A stretch of DNA of 64,000 nucleotides, from positions 62,001-126,000 of the forward strand of contig QAOA01006205.1 in the NCBI GenBank assembly GCA_003255065.1, given 5' to 3'. The translations under genes and the position numbers were made by a program. Source of the stretch: Cercis canadensis. Its lineage: Eukaryota > Streptophyta > Magnoliopsida > Fabales > Fabaceae. The number at the start of each line of letters is the position of its first letter. Position 1 is the stretch's first letter. Shown here in pieces: positions 36,019 through 46,930 of this stretch. The notes beneath the pieces are model-generated. The model did no database searches, was not told where the DNA came from, and saw only the letters and a program-made list of their open reading frames with translations.

Positions 36019-37615
36019 TTTTCATTCTCATTTTAATTGGCATTACCATCTTGTGTCTCGAACATAAAATAGATAAGTTTTAGAACATAGAAGAATAAGC
36101 ACTTAATTCCTAAGATTCTATTTTTATGAAAAATATATTTGACCTAGATAAATATTCCAACATTGAAGAACAACTCAGATTCAAATGCATAGTGAATATC
36201 TTTGTGAGAAATGTATGTTGGGCTTCTCTAAATTAAAATCACTATAGATCTTGAGAAAGCATCAATCTAAGAACCAAAATTATAGAGTATCATCATCTAA
36301 TGACTCAACATTTGATCAAAAGTGAAAAAATTGGACGCATTGATCTAAAGAATCAGTACATGTTAATAGCCAACAGATTATGCATTGAGAGACCGATTGC
36401 TAGAAGAGTTTTTTTTTTACGCAAAAGGTGTAAATACAGTGAATTAAAAATGAATAGATTAGGAAATATAATAAAAGAGAAAATCATTTGTGATGCACTC
36501 TTGTACAATCTTCGAGAGAAATGAGAAAGGTGAGATCATGTAAAAGATCATGGGTTGTTTATTTCTACAACCACATTATTAGAAACATTCAAATCTCTTT
36601 AGACTGGCTAAATCAAGTGAAATAATTTCTCTTTGTTTTGCTTCCTCCTTCTATTTACATCCACTATATAGAGTGTATGAGAGTGTTAACAATTTCAAAT
36701 TTGCAAGATAGAAAGTTGTATTCCACACCCAACTTAAGCCCCAAGTCAAGGCCTTTGGGATTCTATAAATTCAAGTTTCAAAATCTTTGCATTCAATTAG
36801 ATATCATATAAAACATTGAGAAGACGACCAATAATCCTAGCAGAAAAATTGAATACTCTCCAGCATTTATTAAAGGGGAAGAAAAGAAAAGAAAAAACTA
36901 ACAAACATTGTAGGGGATAATACCAACTAAGATAAATATAAAATAAAAATTGAAAAATAGTATCAAAATAATTAATGAATAAAGCATTATGGTGAAAATA
37001 GAACAAGGTATAGATCAAACAAATGGCTCATGTATATTTACTTCCCTACCATAATTTCATTTCTCACCCACTAAGCAACACAAACGAAACTTTCATATCC
37101 ATAACCAAAAACAAGATACCATTTAGTAGTGTCTACATGTCAAAAAATATCAATAACAAATGGAAGACCAAACCGAAAATAATTTGGATCCTCTAATTAA
37201 AGTGTTAGTGTACTTTAGAGAATAAAGTGCAAAAAACAATTAAGATTTTGATATTAATGTGCAAGCACCGAAATGAGAATCAATAGATTTTAAAATCCAA
37301 TCCCCTGATTCTCTTATTAGTGATTATCCAAATGCACTTTACTCTTTGAAGTGCATCTTTCACTTTAAAGGATCTAGATCCAACACAAAAAATTAATTTC
37401 TTATCTTTATTTCAGGGATATACATTGCATTTACCAACCAATATCGATCGTCATTAGGAAAAACAAGAATTTATCAGATATCTTAGTTTATGTGTGTATA
37501 TCAAAAAGCTATGGCTAAGTAATATTGAAGTCATCCTTAAGGCTTATGAATTCAGTTTTAGACCCAAAGTTTGAGCCAAAAGTATCAAAAGAATTTCGCA
37601 GTCCACTTCATGTCT
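36019..37615. other. Intergenic, nothing coding recognised
   Basis: AT-rich sequence with no gene. An inverted-repeat element of about 190 bases lies at 37186-37376 and is listed separately. Confidence 0.5.
37186..37376. repeat. MITE-like inverted-repeat element
   Basis: Left end ggatcctctaattaaagtg with gtactttagagaataaagtg further in. The reverse complement of the right end gives ggatctagatcctttaaagtg with gcacttcaaagagtaaagtg at the same distance. Arms are about 45 bases and roughly 75 percent matched. Family and target duplication are not determined. Confidence 0.45.
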
Positions 37616-37888
37616 TCAATCACCACTCTCTATAGGTAAAAACAAACCATATTGGTTAAGAGGAGAAAGAAAACCATCTACTTCAAATTTAAAACTTAAA
37701 GTTTTGAACTCATGAAGAGAAAATATCTTACCTTGCCTACTAGAACTCGCTTCCCTACCAACCCCATCAATCACAATCTCATTACCATCACTAATACTTG
37801 GACCCAAGGATGTATCGTTGAGCACCTCTTCACTTTGAGAACCCTCACTTTGGGAACTCTCACTATCCGAAGCCATAATCAAATCCAC
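37616..37888 (-). CDS. Hypothetical acidic serine-rich ORF, possible first exon
   Basis: 90 codons starting MDLIMASDSESSQSEGSQSE at 37888. The first 52 codons are acidic and serine-rich, and at 37732 the reading meets a good splice donor (aggcaag|gtaaga), so the real exon may end there. No family is recognised and no downstream exon could be assigned; it may equally be the N-terminus of a transposon protein or chance. There is no support beyond the open frame and the donor. Confidence 0.25.
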   Translation of the reverse strand: MDLIMASDSESSQSEGSQSEEVLNDTSLGPSISDGNEIVIDGVGREASSSRQGKIFSLHEFKTLSFKFEVDGFLSPLNQYGLFLPIESGD

Positions 37889-39419
37889 AGAAATATATAG
37901 AAAAAGAAGAGCAAGAAAATACTGGTACCTTTAATATATAGGCAAGAGGAAGAAGACATTAACTGGAAATTTGGCTTGAAGAGAAGGAGAGGAAGTATGA
38001 GCAGCAGAATTCCTCAGCCAAAGAAAAAGATATTTTGAAGAATGGAAGGTGAGTGTCACAATCGAAATAATAGAGGATTATAAAGGAAACAAAAAAACAA
38101 TAAATAAAAGAGTAAATGGAATAAGCAGGAAGTACAACATCATTTCTCTTTGAAAGAATCTTTGTCAAAAGTCATGAAAGTCTTGGCAAGAAGTGAAAAA
38201 ATCTCTGCCAAAAAGTAAACAAATTTTAGCAAGATGCGGAAAAATCTCTAATGAGCAAAGCAAAAGAATTGTAGCGAATCTCTACAAATTTTTGCATTGA
38301 ATGAATATGTGCCTTACAACAAAATAATCTCAGCATTGAAGGAATCTCTGCAAAGTTCCTGCCCTTGCATGTGAACCTCTACAAAATAACGGGTGCATAA
38401 GAATGGGGACTAAATGCCACCTTCCAAAGATGCTTCCTTTGTCCTTTAAGTAAACATAAGCCAGCCATCTTTTAAGGAAAGGACTTTAGGGCAATTGCCA
38501 AAGTTTTTCAAAGAATGCAGGCGTGAACTCCTTAGACCCTTGTCTTTCTCATCAACCTCATGCTTGGCTTTCATGAATTTAGTTAAAAGACAATTATGAT
38601 CCTACCATCCTAACATTGATTTCTCGTATATCATTGCAATTATACTGTTTGGTACTCTTTATTTGCTTAGAGTGGTTTGATTATCATGTAACACCCTTTA
38701 TAATTCTTTGCTTTTCTCTGTTTAGGTTTCTCTTAGTATATATTAGTTTGGAGCCATCTAGTATTGGATCATTTAGTAAAAGAGACTCTAATTATACTTT
38801 GTCAAAAGACCACTAAATCTTAAGGCTTGGCCTGTTATGTAAGAATCAAAGAATCTCATTTATCTTAAATGGTTAAAGGATCCAATCACTTTTTAATGAT
38901 TAATGATCCAATCAAAGAGTCTCTAGGTAAGCTATATATATCTCCGCAGGTGAGCTTATCACAACCTTCGTTTAAGAAATGTGAGAGAAATGGAACTGAA
39001 TTTAGATGCCAATGTCATGAGGACTTTGCAAATCTGATGAACAATCAAAAATTTCCTTGTTTTAAGAAATAAGATGCTTCTTCTTGCTTGGTTTGATCAA
39101 TCATATTGATTTTATATTATTTTATCTTTTGCCAAAATATTTCAGAGGATTTAGCATCATTTAAGTATGTGAAAGATTCATGCTTCTCTTGAACTATTTT
39201 GTTGAGTTTATACAATTGGATTCAATTTATTATATTTCAGTATATATATGTTTTAAAGGATATATATGTGAATATGCATAACTCATTAGTGCTGATGTCT
39301 TTTTGCTGTTTGTCATATAGTTTATTGATTGCATAGTAGTGCTTTAAGGAGTTATATTTTCTGTCATCTGTGATTAATTTTTTCCCTGCTTAACTTTTCC
39401 ACTCTAATGGCAATGGTAG
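37889..39419. other. Intergenic, no gene recognised
   Basis: AT-rich sequence upstream of the DEK_C remnant. A 67-codon open stretch at 38869-39072 has no recognisable features. N-terminal exons of a DEK-type gene were looked for here and not found. Confidence 0.45.
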
Positions 39420-39881
39420 GAAAAGGCAAAAACAGTAAGAAGGTCAAGGTAGAACCTAATAGGGAGGAGATGCATGCAGTTGTTGTTAATATTCTGAAGC
39501 AAGTTGATTTCAATACTGTAAGTGGTGCTTTTCTATTCCATTATAAGGTTCGGTTGAGTTTTTTTAATTTTACCTGTTCATAATATTTTGTATTTTCTAT
39601 GATGTAGGAAAGTTTGTCTGATATACTTTGGGAACTTGGTATGTCTTCTTTCCATTGACTAAATCCCATTCAGCCCTCCCCCCTCCTAAAAAACGGAATA
39701 TAATTTCTTAAACCCCGCTAATTTTCAATGAAATAATATCAATTACCCACTTCGGTTTGGATTTAATGCAAAGAAAAGCTGAGGTGAAGGATATAATTAT
39801 AAATGTGATTAATAACATGTCAGATGAGGAAGATGAAGGAGAGGAAGCGGATAATACTGCTGACTGATGTTGATGATGCAG

Positions 39882-40046
39882 GGCAATTTAACCAGAATAG
39901 CACACTTATACTAACTATTTACATAAAAGGGGTATTTTTCAAAGTATTTACCAAGAATGGACAGTTTTGAATTTTTTAATATTTTTTGACCAGTATAGAA
40001 CACGCTTTACCTCGCCTTAAAGCGGGTTCAAAGGGAACATGCTTTA
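39882..40046 (+). repeat. MULE-3 left terminal inverted repeat
   Basis: About 165 bases, pairing with 46398-46563 on the other strand. The inner end runs into the words agaacacgctttacctcg and gggttcaaagggaacatgct, the same acacgcttt words that form palindromes further in. Confidence 0.88.
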
Positions 40047-40099
40047 CCATAATTTCCCCAAAAGCGTGTCTACAAAAATGGCGTGGAAAAATTTCAATC

Positions 40100-40127
40100 G
40101 AACACGCTTTATATATAAAGCGTGTTC
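40100..40127. repeat. Perfect 28-bp palindrome near left end of MULE-3
   Basis: A 28-base sequence equal to its own reverse complement: gaacacgctttata followed by its mirror tataaagcgtgttc. The same palindrome lies at 46317-46344 near the other end. Degenerate copies flank it (for example gaacatgttttatgtataaa at 40135-40154). It could be a binding site for the transposase or a DNA-structure element. Confidence 0.9.
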
Positions 40128-41188
40128 TAATATAGAACATGTTTTATGTATAAAGCGTGTTCCATGTGTCCCAGAGCGTTTTCTAACTATTAACGCTTTT
40201 TTACGGTAAAGCGTGAAGGAACGCTGATAAAGCGTGAACGACTCTATAAATAGCGACCTCTTAAAGGAAATTTCATATGCAAATTGTGAGTAAAGTTTCT
40301 AATTGTTGAGAGTTTGCTGTGAAAATTGAAGGTGCTCTACAAATTTTTTCAAAGTCTTTAAGCTTCTAAAGGTACATTTCTTTATAATCTTGTATTAGAT
40401 AATGTATAGTATTAGTGTAATAGTAATGTTATAGTATTATTATAAATGTGTTATTAATTTTTAGTTTGTGGTTGGAAGTGTTAATTTTATATGAGTATTG
40501 AAGAAAAAATTAATTAATTTTTATATATACTAATTGTGGTTGAAAAAAATATGTTAGGAAGAAGATGCATATATTGATACATCATAATGGTTGGATATAT
40601 AATGGTTCCCAAGGTGTAATGTGTGAGGGAGCTTCAATCTATAGGTTAAATTTGAAGGACACTTGTGGATTGGATAGATTAAAGTTTCATATCCACAGTA
40701 AGATGAGACTTGAAGCAAACTAAATAGTTGAGAAAATAACTTATAGATTCCCAGTTTCAGTTAATCCATTATTTTATCTTGCATTTGAATTAGAATCTGA
40801 TGGAGATGTTGAAATGATGTATGAGAGTAATGCTAAACATCCTAGTTTGGGTCCAATTGAGATATATGTGGACATCACAACTATGAATGTTGCCGGAGAT
40901 AGAGGTCAAGCTGAAGCCGTTGAAGTTGGCCCAAGTTCATATCCTTATTCTTATCCTCCATATAGTCAATTGGAGACAAGAACGGAGCCTTGTTATGAAT
41001 CGGAGATTGGTTCACATGGATTTCAATATGGTTTGGCTACTTCTAGTCAAACGCATATGCCAGAAGGAGTCCATGGATATGAAAATATTGATCTGTGGCT
41101 AAGTTCAGATATTCGCAGTAGCAGCATTGAAGTATATGAAACTAGATGTAGCAAGCGTGAAGATAAGCGAGAAAATAGGAGTCGTAGC

Positions 41189-41739
41189 AATTCACCTAGA
41201 GCTGTCAAACGGGCCGGCCCGCCTCGGCCTGCCTCAACCCGCCACCCAAACGGGGCGGGTTGAGAAAACCTCAACCCAACCCAACCCACTGTGGGTTGTG
41301 GGTTAGGCGGGTCAGCCCGCCAAAAAAAAAAAACAGCAAATTAGTGACTAATAACAATTTAAATCAATGTTAAACACCAAATCAATGATAAATAATTTTT
41401 CATCACGTAATTCAAATTATTTATGAGAACCAAAATTAATTAAATAGTCTAACAAAGTAATAAACAATCATTAAAAAATAAGTCCAAGAAGATTAATACC
41501 AATATGACAACATAATTTTTATAATAAAGATTAGAAATTTTTTTTTTTAAAAAAAAAGACTGGCGGGCCAGCCCGCCCCAACCCGCCCCGCCACCAACCC
41601 ACAACCCAAACGGGACGGGCTCAGAAACCCGCTTCCAAACGGGCCAGCAAAATCTTAACCCAACCCAACCCAACCCTTTTGCATGGCGGGGCGGGCCAAC
41701 CCAACGGGCCCAACCCATTTTGACACCTCTAAATTCACC
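41189..41739. mobile_element. hAT-type non-autonomous element with GC-rich ends
   Basis: Element 41197-41731 (535 bases) between perfect 8-bp target duplications aattcacc (41189-41196 and 41732-41739), the duplication length of hAT elements. TIR: left tagagctgtcaaacgggcc, right (reverse strand) tagaggtgtcaaaatgggtt. Subterminal regions are GC-rich with repeated cgggc/gcccg words (cgggccggcccgcc, ggcgggccagcccgcccc), while the centre is AT-rich. No transposase is encoded, so it depended on another hAT element. It landed in a tandem-repeat part of the MULE-3 transposase. This is a plain DNA transposon, young relative to its host element judging by the intact duplication. Confidence 0.92.
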
Positions 41740-42949
41740 TGGGGATGAGTATGAAAATAGAGGGTGCATCAATTCACCTGGGGATGAGCAAGAAAATAGA
41801 GGTTGCAGCAATTCACCAGGGGATCCTCTAATTGACATCACTAACAATGGAGAATGTGATTTTAGGCGAGGCACTGCAGAATCAAATGATGATGAGGAGG
41901 CGGAAGATTTGCCAGATCTTAATGTGGAATCGTTGAGACAGGAACCAATAGCTGTGAGAGCACAACACATTGCACCAATACAAGTGGTACTTCCACCGCA
42001 TTATGGATACGTTCATTGGGAGGTGATGTAAATAGTTGACGATGCTGAACAAGTAACAGGGTGCAGCCAATGGCAGAAAGGAGAAGAGTTCCAAATTGGG
42101 CAGAAGTTTGAAAGCAAAAACGATCTTCAATTAGCTATAAAGCAATACTCACTTCATGTGCATCAACAATTTAATGTGAAGGAGTCTAAGCCTAACAAGT
42201 TGAGTTTGATATGTTCAAACAGTGTCGATGGATGCATGTGGCGACTTTGAGCATGTTTATGAACCAAGAGTAAAATTTGGGAAATACTTAAATACAATGG
42301 GCCTCATACGTGCACAAATGCAAGAATGTCACAAGATCACAAAGAACTAGATGTTAAGGTGATTGCAGGAACAATTGTTGGGCTGATATAGGAGAATGCT
42401 GGTGTGCCAATAAAATTGATACAAAAGCGCATAAAAAGCACATTCTCCTATCAAATTTCATACTAAAAAGCGTAGCTTGCGAGGAGAAAGTAATCGCACA
42501 AGTGTATGGTGATTGGAGTGAGAGTTATAATTTGTTACCTAGGTGGATGGCTACACTTGAGGAACGTGCTCCTGGAACTATTGTTCAATGGTGCTTTTAA
42601 GATTGATGGATTGGGAGGCCACAATTTGATCATATCTTGAAGAAATTTCGACGTGTGTTCTGGGCATTCAAGCCATGCATTGATGCATTTAGGTTTTGCA
42701 ATCCAGTTGTGCAAATTGATGTCACTTTTTTATATGGAAAGTATAGTGGGACTCTCCTCATCGCCACAACACAGGATGAAATTAGGTCACTATTACCTTT
42801 AGCTTATTCCATTGTGGAAGGTGAGACAAAAGAGGCATGGTCATGGTTTTTAACGCGTGTTAGACGGCACGTCGTTGGGAGCATTACAAATTTGGCATTA
42901 ATTTCAGATCGTTACGTTAGCATGATCGTTGCCATTGAAGATGTAGAAG

Positions 42950-43050
42950 TTGGTTTAGGGATAGGGTTGTGGTTTAGGGTTAAGAGGTTTGCCAGAAACC
43001 CTTAAACTGAAACCCTAAACTCCCAAATCATAAATCCCTAAACCAAACCC
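42950..43050. repeat. Telomere-like heptamers in inverted arrangement
   Basis: Several ttagggt-type words (tttagggatagggttgtggtt, then tttagggtt) are followed by the complement type (aaacccttaaac, aaaccctaaac, aatccctaaacc). The spacer between the two companion ORFs in MULE-2 (9130-9210) also has ccctaa- and aaaccc-type words, so these belong to the MULE family rather than to a healed break, although expansion marks the deletion point in MULE-3. Confidence 0.5.
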
Positions 43051-43233
43051 GTGTGAGCTCCTCCCGTCTACATATGGTCATTGAGAATGACTCGAAGAAA
43101 TCGACTTGACTATGAGACGGCTATTTTAGATAGACATTAATTGCACATATAATATAATGGAAAATCTATTGAAGTGTAGTAATATATAGTCATAAATAGT
43201 ACAATGTACAACAAATAAAATAACAATAACATG

Positions 43234-46139
43234 CTAGCAAGGTCCAAATCTACTGCTCGTCAAGCACTGCCTACCCTGTCTCTGACGGCTCCCTCGCCCA
43301 CGCACAGGTTGAGGAGTGGGTTGTGGAACCGGCTGAGGAGCCACGTCTGGGATGTTGTTGAACAAGTCATTATATATAGCATCTAATCTAATGGAAGTAT
43401 GATCAGCATCCATCGCCTCACTGTCAATATGTGGACTCCCAAGGAGGGTCACCAACGGCTCCGCATACCCTTCCCGTGATGACCCTATCGGCAAGTCCAA
43501 CTCAAGGTCAAAATCTACGCCAAGTCCTGATGGGGGATAACTGGATGTAGTACCAAATATGTTATGCTGACCAGAGGGTGTTCCCTCGACGTAGACATCC
43601 TCTGTCGAACTGTCGTCAACCCCACGAGACCGAGACCGATGTCTGAACATAGACTGCGACGCCGGACTCTACCGTGACAATCCCGCTGCCATGGCCACAA
43701 ACTGAGTCATACCCTTGGCCGATGCCATACCCTGACCTTGCCAGTGTGTCGAACCCTCATGCTGAACTGGTGCCACCCCAGCCGAATGAGCATAACCCAT
43801 GGCCTTACCGTGTGTCTGTCCCATGGCCGTCCACTGTGAATGCTGTGATCCAATGGTCGGAGCAACTAACCTATAGTTACTCAACAACTGGGTTAGGTCT
43901 ATATAAAATCCAACCCAATGATCTGGAGTCCATGAAGACCTAACATATGGCCCCTCCTGAAATTGCTGGCTCTGCTGAAATGTAGGGGGCATGCCGAATG
44001 GTGGCATATGCTAGAACCCCTAGCTCTGCTAGATCCCCGGGATCTGTTGGAACATCGGTGGTTGTTGGGGTGGAGGGGAAAACTGAAAGCCTGACTCCTG
44101 CTGCAACATCAGTGCCTGTTGGGAGGGTCCGCCATGATCCTCACCCTGTGTATGCGGAGGTGAGACGTCTACGTATGGTGGCTGCTCGAAAGATGCCTGA
44201 TGTGTACGCTCAGCATGAGACTAACGGCGAGATGGAGCGTCCTACTGGGGTGGAGGTACACCAGCCTGTAAATGATGATAAGATATAATTAATATTGATT
44301 TCAAATCAAGTCCTAACAGGCAATACAGTAATATGCATTTCACAAACCTCATAAATGAGAATGACGTTACTAGGGCTCATAAATCTCCTCGTGATCTGGA
44401 GATACCATGACATGTAATCCGGTGTCACACCCTCACTCCCATGATACGAGACTGTATGACTGCGTTGCTGCCGCCATGTCTCACATTACACCTCATGAAA
44501 CTGGTTCCACCACCGGTCTTGGTTGCCCCTCATGGTTATCCTCTCTAAGCGTTGAATATAACCGTCAGTCGCAATAGAAATGCCTTGACATCCTCCAAAC
44601 TGTCGAACCACTCTGTCAGGGTAGTGCATCTCAACTACGTTGAAACACACTAAGAGGACCCTAGCTGTCCAGATATCCCGCCCAGCCATACAATAAGGTG
44701 GCAACAATGCCCGACAGTAAGGCTGCCAAATAATCTATAAATTACAAGAAATAACATTTACATTAGTCAAAAAATATGTATGAACTGCCATATCAACTGT
44801 AAATATAACGTATATTCAAATATCTTACCTGATCAACTCTCAGACGATCCAGAGGTCGTCGATACCCTAAATGATTTCTCACGACATCTACCTACTTATA
44901 CCTTAGGGGATGCTACCACCTATTATATTAATTTAACTTATCAGAATGTATTCGTTAACCATGTCATAACATATTAAATCTACATACAGCTAAACATACA
45001 CGATTGCAACAAATAATTACAGAGTTATACTAATTAAAAAATCACTGTTCTATAGTTTAGGAATTTCTCGTAAATATAACAAAAATGAAGTCTATATCAT
45101 AATTTCTAAATACTAAATCTGCTGAAACCTAAAATAAGTTATTAAACTAATCAATAATTTACACAAAATTTTAATGGCAAGTGATATTATCTCTACTAAT
45201 ATTCAGTCTCAGATAACTTAATTTCTACAAAAATAACATTTATAGGCATACTAACCTGCATGAAAGTGGGCCCGCCACCCTTCCTCCTAGTCGCGGAGGT
45301 GCTGGCGAAATAGATGGAAATCTCTTGTACGCCCAAACCACCAGCAAGTGTGAAGACCCAGCAAACTCAAGAGTGCAACCGAGGGCAAGGTTACAGAGGC
45401 CCCTGTACAAGCACGCCAAAATTGCAGATCCCCAACTTAGATGACCTGCAGCATCCCAATCCTCCAAAAGCTTTAGATACATGATATGGATGTAGTTGCT
45501 TGTTGTATCAGGCATCAACCAACCACCAATCGTAAGCAAGATGTGTGCTCTTGCATTATACTGTACCTCTACATCGGTCGCATCATCTGGCAATGCTGTA
45601 AAACGGTCCTTCAGCCAAGTCATCCTTAGTCGACCGCCTACTAAGACATCCTCATCTGGTAGCATGCCCAGCAGCTGCTACATCAGTCCAACCATGGATA
45701 ATCACTGCATCCACTAACTACGTCTCCATCAATGGGAAGCCCTAATAATACCTCTACATCCTGTAATGTAACAGTACACTCTCCACCAGTCATATGAAAA
45801 ATGTGTGTTTCTGGCCTCCATCGCTCCACTAAAGCAGATAAAAAATCTCTATCTAACTTTAGAGACGGGATTGATGCAGCTTCTCTGAAACCTGCTCGCC
45901 TCAAATAAAACATTATTCTATCATTAGGTTCAGCAGCAATCCTATGGTTACGTGTCTTCACAAACCGCTCCGTCTGAAATAATATTATTTATTTAATAAA
46001 AAGATAAAAATAACATATTTTCTATAACTAAAAATAAATAAATACTTACTTCATTAATCTAAATATTAGTTGAAATATGACTTCCTTGCTCAGTTAAAAC
46101 ACTTGGATCTATAGGACCGGGCAACTAATTTTGAGCCAT
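43234..46139 (-). pseudogene. Plant mobile domain (PMD) gene carried by MULE-3, decayed
   Basis: Related to the plant MAIN/MAIL1 proteins and to the annotated long form of phosphatase 7. Exon 1 at 46139-46051 (AQN, LPGPIDPSVLTEQGSHIST; donor gtaagt). Exon 2 from 45973: IMFYLRRAGFREAASIPSLK, FLSALVERWRPETHIFHMTG, GECTVTLQDVEVLLGLPIDG, a small frame shift near 45675, then GGRLRMTWLKDRFTALPDDA, IGGWLMPD and YKRFPS, ending at donor gttagt near 45253. A further exon is near 44878-44830 (RRPLDRLRVDQ). The next starts at about 44729 (IIWQPYCRALLPPYCM) and reads HYPDRVVRQFG. Then comes a long P/Q-rich C-terminal exon (44270-43234) ending RQCLTSSRFGPC. About seven stops. The catalytic phosphatase part is not present. 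Confidence 0.82.
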
Positions 46140-46316
46140 ATCAGAGTCAAACTAATAGAAAAAAGACAAGAAATTCTTTGGGACCACTTTGAATGAAGGA
46201 GACATGCTTTAAGGGATGGGGCCGGTGGTGGGTTCTGGTGAAAGTGATGGGAGAAAGGAATGAAATAGTAAAGCATGAAGGGAACATGCTTTATGTATAA
46301 AGCGTGTTCCATTTAT

Positions 46317-46344
46317 GAACACGCTTTATATATAAAGCGTGTTC
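46317..46344. repeat. Perfect 28-bp palindrome near right end of MULE-3
   Basis: Identical in sequence to the palindrome at 40100-40127 and at a comparable distance from its own TIR. It is flanked by two partial versions: catgctttatgtataaagcg at 46285-46304 and gggttatatataaagcgtgt at 46388-46407. Confidence 0.9.
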
Positions 46345-46397
46345 CATCCACAATTTCCGAGGTCATTCTTCAGTCAAAGTGAGACACGGGTTATATA

Positions 46398-46563
46398 TAA
46401 AGCGTGTTCCCTTTGAACCCACTTTAGGCCGAGGTAAAGCGTGTTCTGTACTGGTTGAAAAAATATTAAAAAATTCAAAACTGCCTTTTCTTGGTAAATA
46501 CTTTGAAAAAGACCCATTTTATGTAAATAGTTAGTGTAAGTGTGCTATTATGGTCAAATTGTC
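46398..46563 (-). repeat. MULE-3 right terminal inverted repeat
   Basis: Reverse-complement partner of 39882-40046, ending ...tggtcaaattgtc at 46563, directly before the 9-bp target duplication. Confidence 0.88.
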
Positions 46564-46610
46564 ATGATGCAAATAAAGACAATGACGAAGATGATGCATA
46601 AATTTAGATG

Positions 46611-46930
46611 AACAAATAATATTTTTTTCATAATATCAAGAAAATTGGTAGTGGGCAGGTGCAAGTTTTGTGCGACTTTCAAGTGTTTAATTTGATCTAC
46701 TGTCTTGTAAAATTCTATGAGTTTACAAAAAATTAAGTGCCACTTTATTGAAAATTTTAAGATATTTTACTTGCTGTAAAAGTCTTTTGTAGATTGTATG
46801 GTCAAATATAGTTCATTGCGTATGTATGAAATTTTATATATTCAGTAGATCAAATTTAAATTCAAGTTAAAAATGTAGACTAGTAGATTTTGTGGTTAAA
46901 TTTTGAGGTTGTGTAACGAAAATTTAGGAA
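46611..46930. other. Intergenic sequence between MULE-3 and CACTA terminus
   Basis: AT-rich. It may include the 3' untranslated part of the DEK_C remnant. No coding or repeat feature was recognised. Confidence 0.4.

Larger units (their letters stand above)
40565..43136 (+). pseudogene. MULE-3 transposase, decayed and internally deleted
   Basis: MuDR-type transposase. PB1-like N-terminus from 40565 (MHILIHHNGWIYNGSQGVMC), a linker with three tandem 13-residue repeats (ENRGC-[SI]-NSPGDE; 39-base units around 41732-41830), a DNA-binding domain (from about 42060, KFESKNDLQLAIKQYS), and the transposase core at 42637-42950 (VVQIDVTFLYGKYSGTLLIA, IVEGETKEAWSWFLTRV, LALISDRY). The core ends abruptly at 42950; an AT-rich, telomere-like segment follows, then a scrap of the small companion ORF (PPVYIWSLRMTRRNRLDYET, 43067-43127). 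Thus the SWIM and zinc-knuckle part seen in MULE-2 has been deleted. About seven stops and the hAT insertion also break it. Confidence 0.85.
39873..46572 (+). mobile_element. MULE-3, Mutator-like element carrying transposase and PMD gene
   Basis: Element 39882-46563, 6.7 kb, flanked by 9-bp target duplications atgatgcag (39873-39881) and atgatgcaa (46564-46572), 8 of 9 matching. TIRs are about 165 bases and around 90 percent identical: left ggcaatttaaccagaatag, right (reverse strand) gacaatttgaccataatag, both followed by cacactta-actaactatttac. Inside: transposase on the plus strand (40565-43136), PMD gene on the minus strand (46139-43234), converging. A hAT-type element (41197-41731) sits in the transposase. 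Both genes are broken, so the element is dead, but its ends are well preserved. It is related to MULE-2. Confidence 0.9.
39420..46610 (+). pseudogene. DEK_C-domain gene remnant, interrupted by MULE-3
   Basis: Three exon-like blocks: 39420-39517 (KGKNSKKVKVEPNREEMHAV then VNILKQVDFNT, donor gtaagt), 39608-39638 (ESLSDILWELG, flanked by ag and gt) and about 39746-39867 (HFGLDLMQRKAEVKDIIINV, then acidic SDEEDEGEEAD). Together they match the DEK C-terminal domain, a small helical DNA-binding fold of plant chromatin proteins. The acidic tail is cut by MULE-3 and continues after it (NKDNDEDDA, stop, at 46573-46601). Signs of decay: no AG acceptor before the third block, an early stop with a one-base shift before the MULE, and no upstream exons. 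The insertion lies in or near the original stop, so the decay may predate it. Confidence 0.6.

Noticed and set aside
38869-39072. 67-codon reading with four cysteines upstream of the DEK_C remnant
   Set aside because: No signal peptide, no family match and no splice context; chance is the simplest explanation.
43674-44288. Plus-strand open readings opposite the PMD C-terminal exon
   Set aside because: Antisense shadows of the P/Q-rich exon, which carries the family-like protein on the minus strand.
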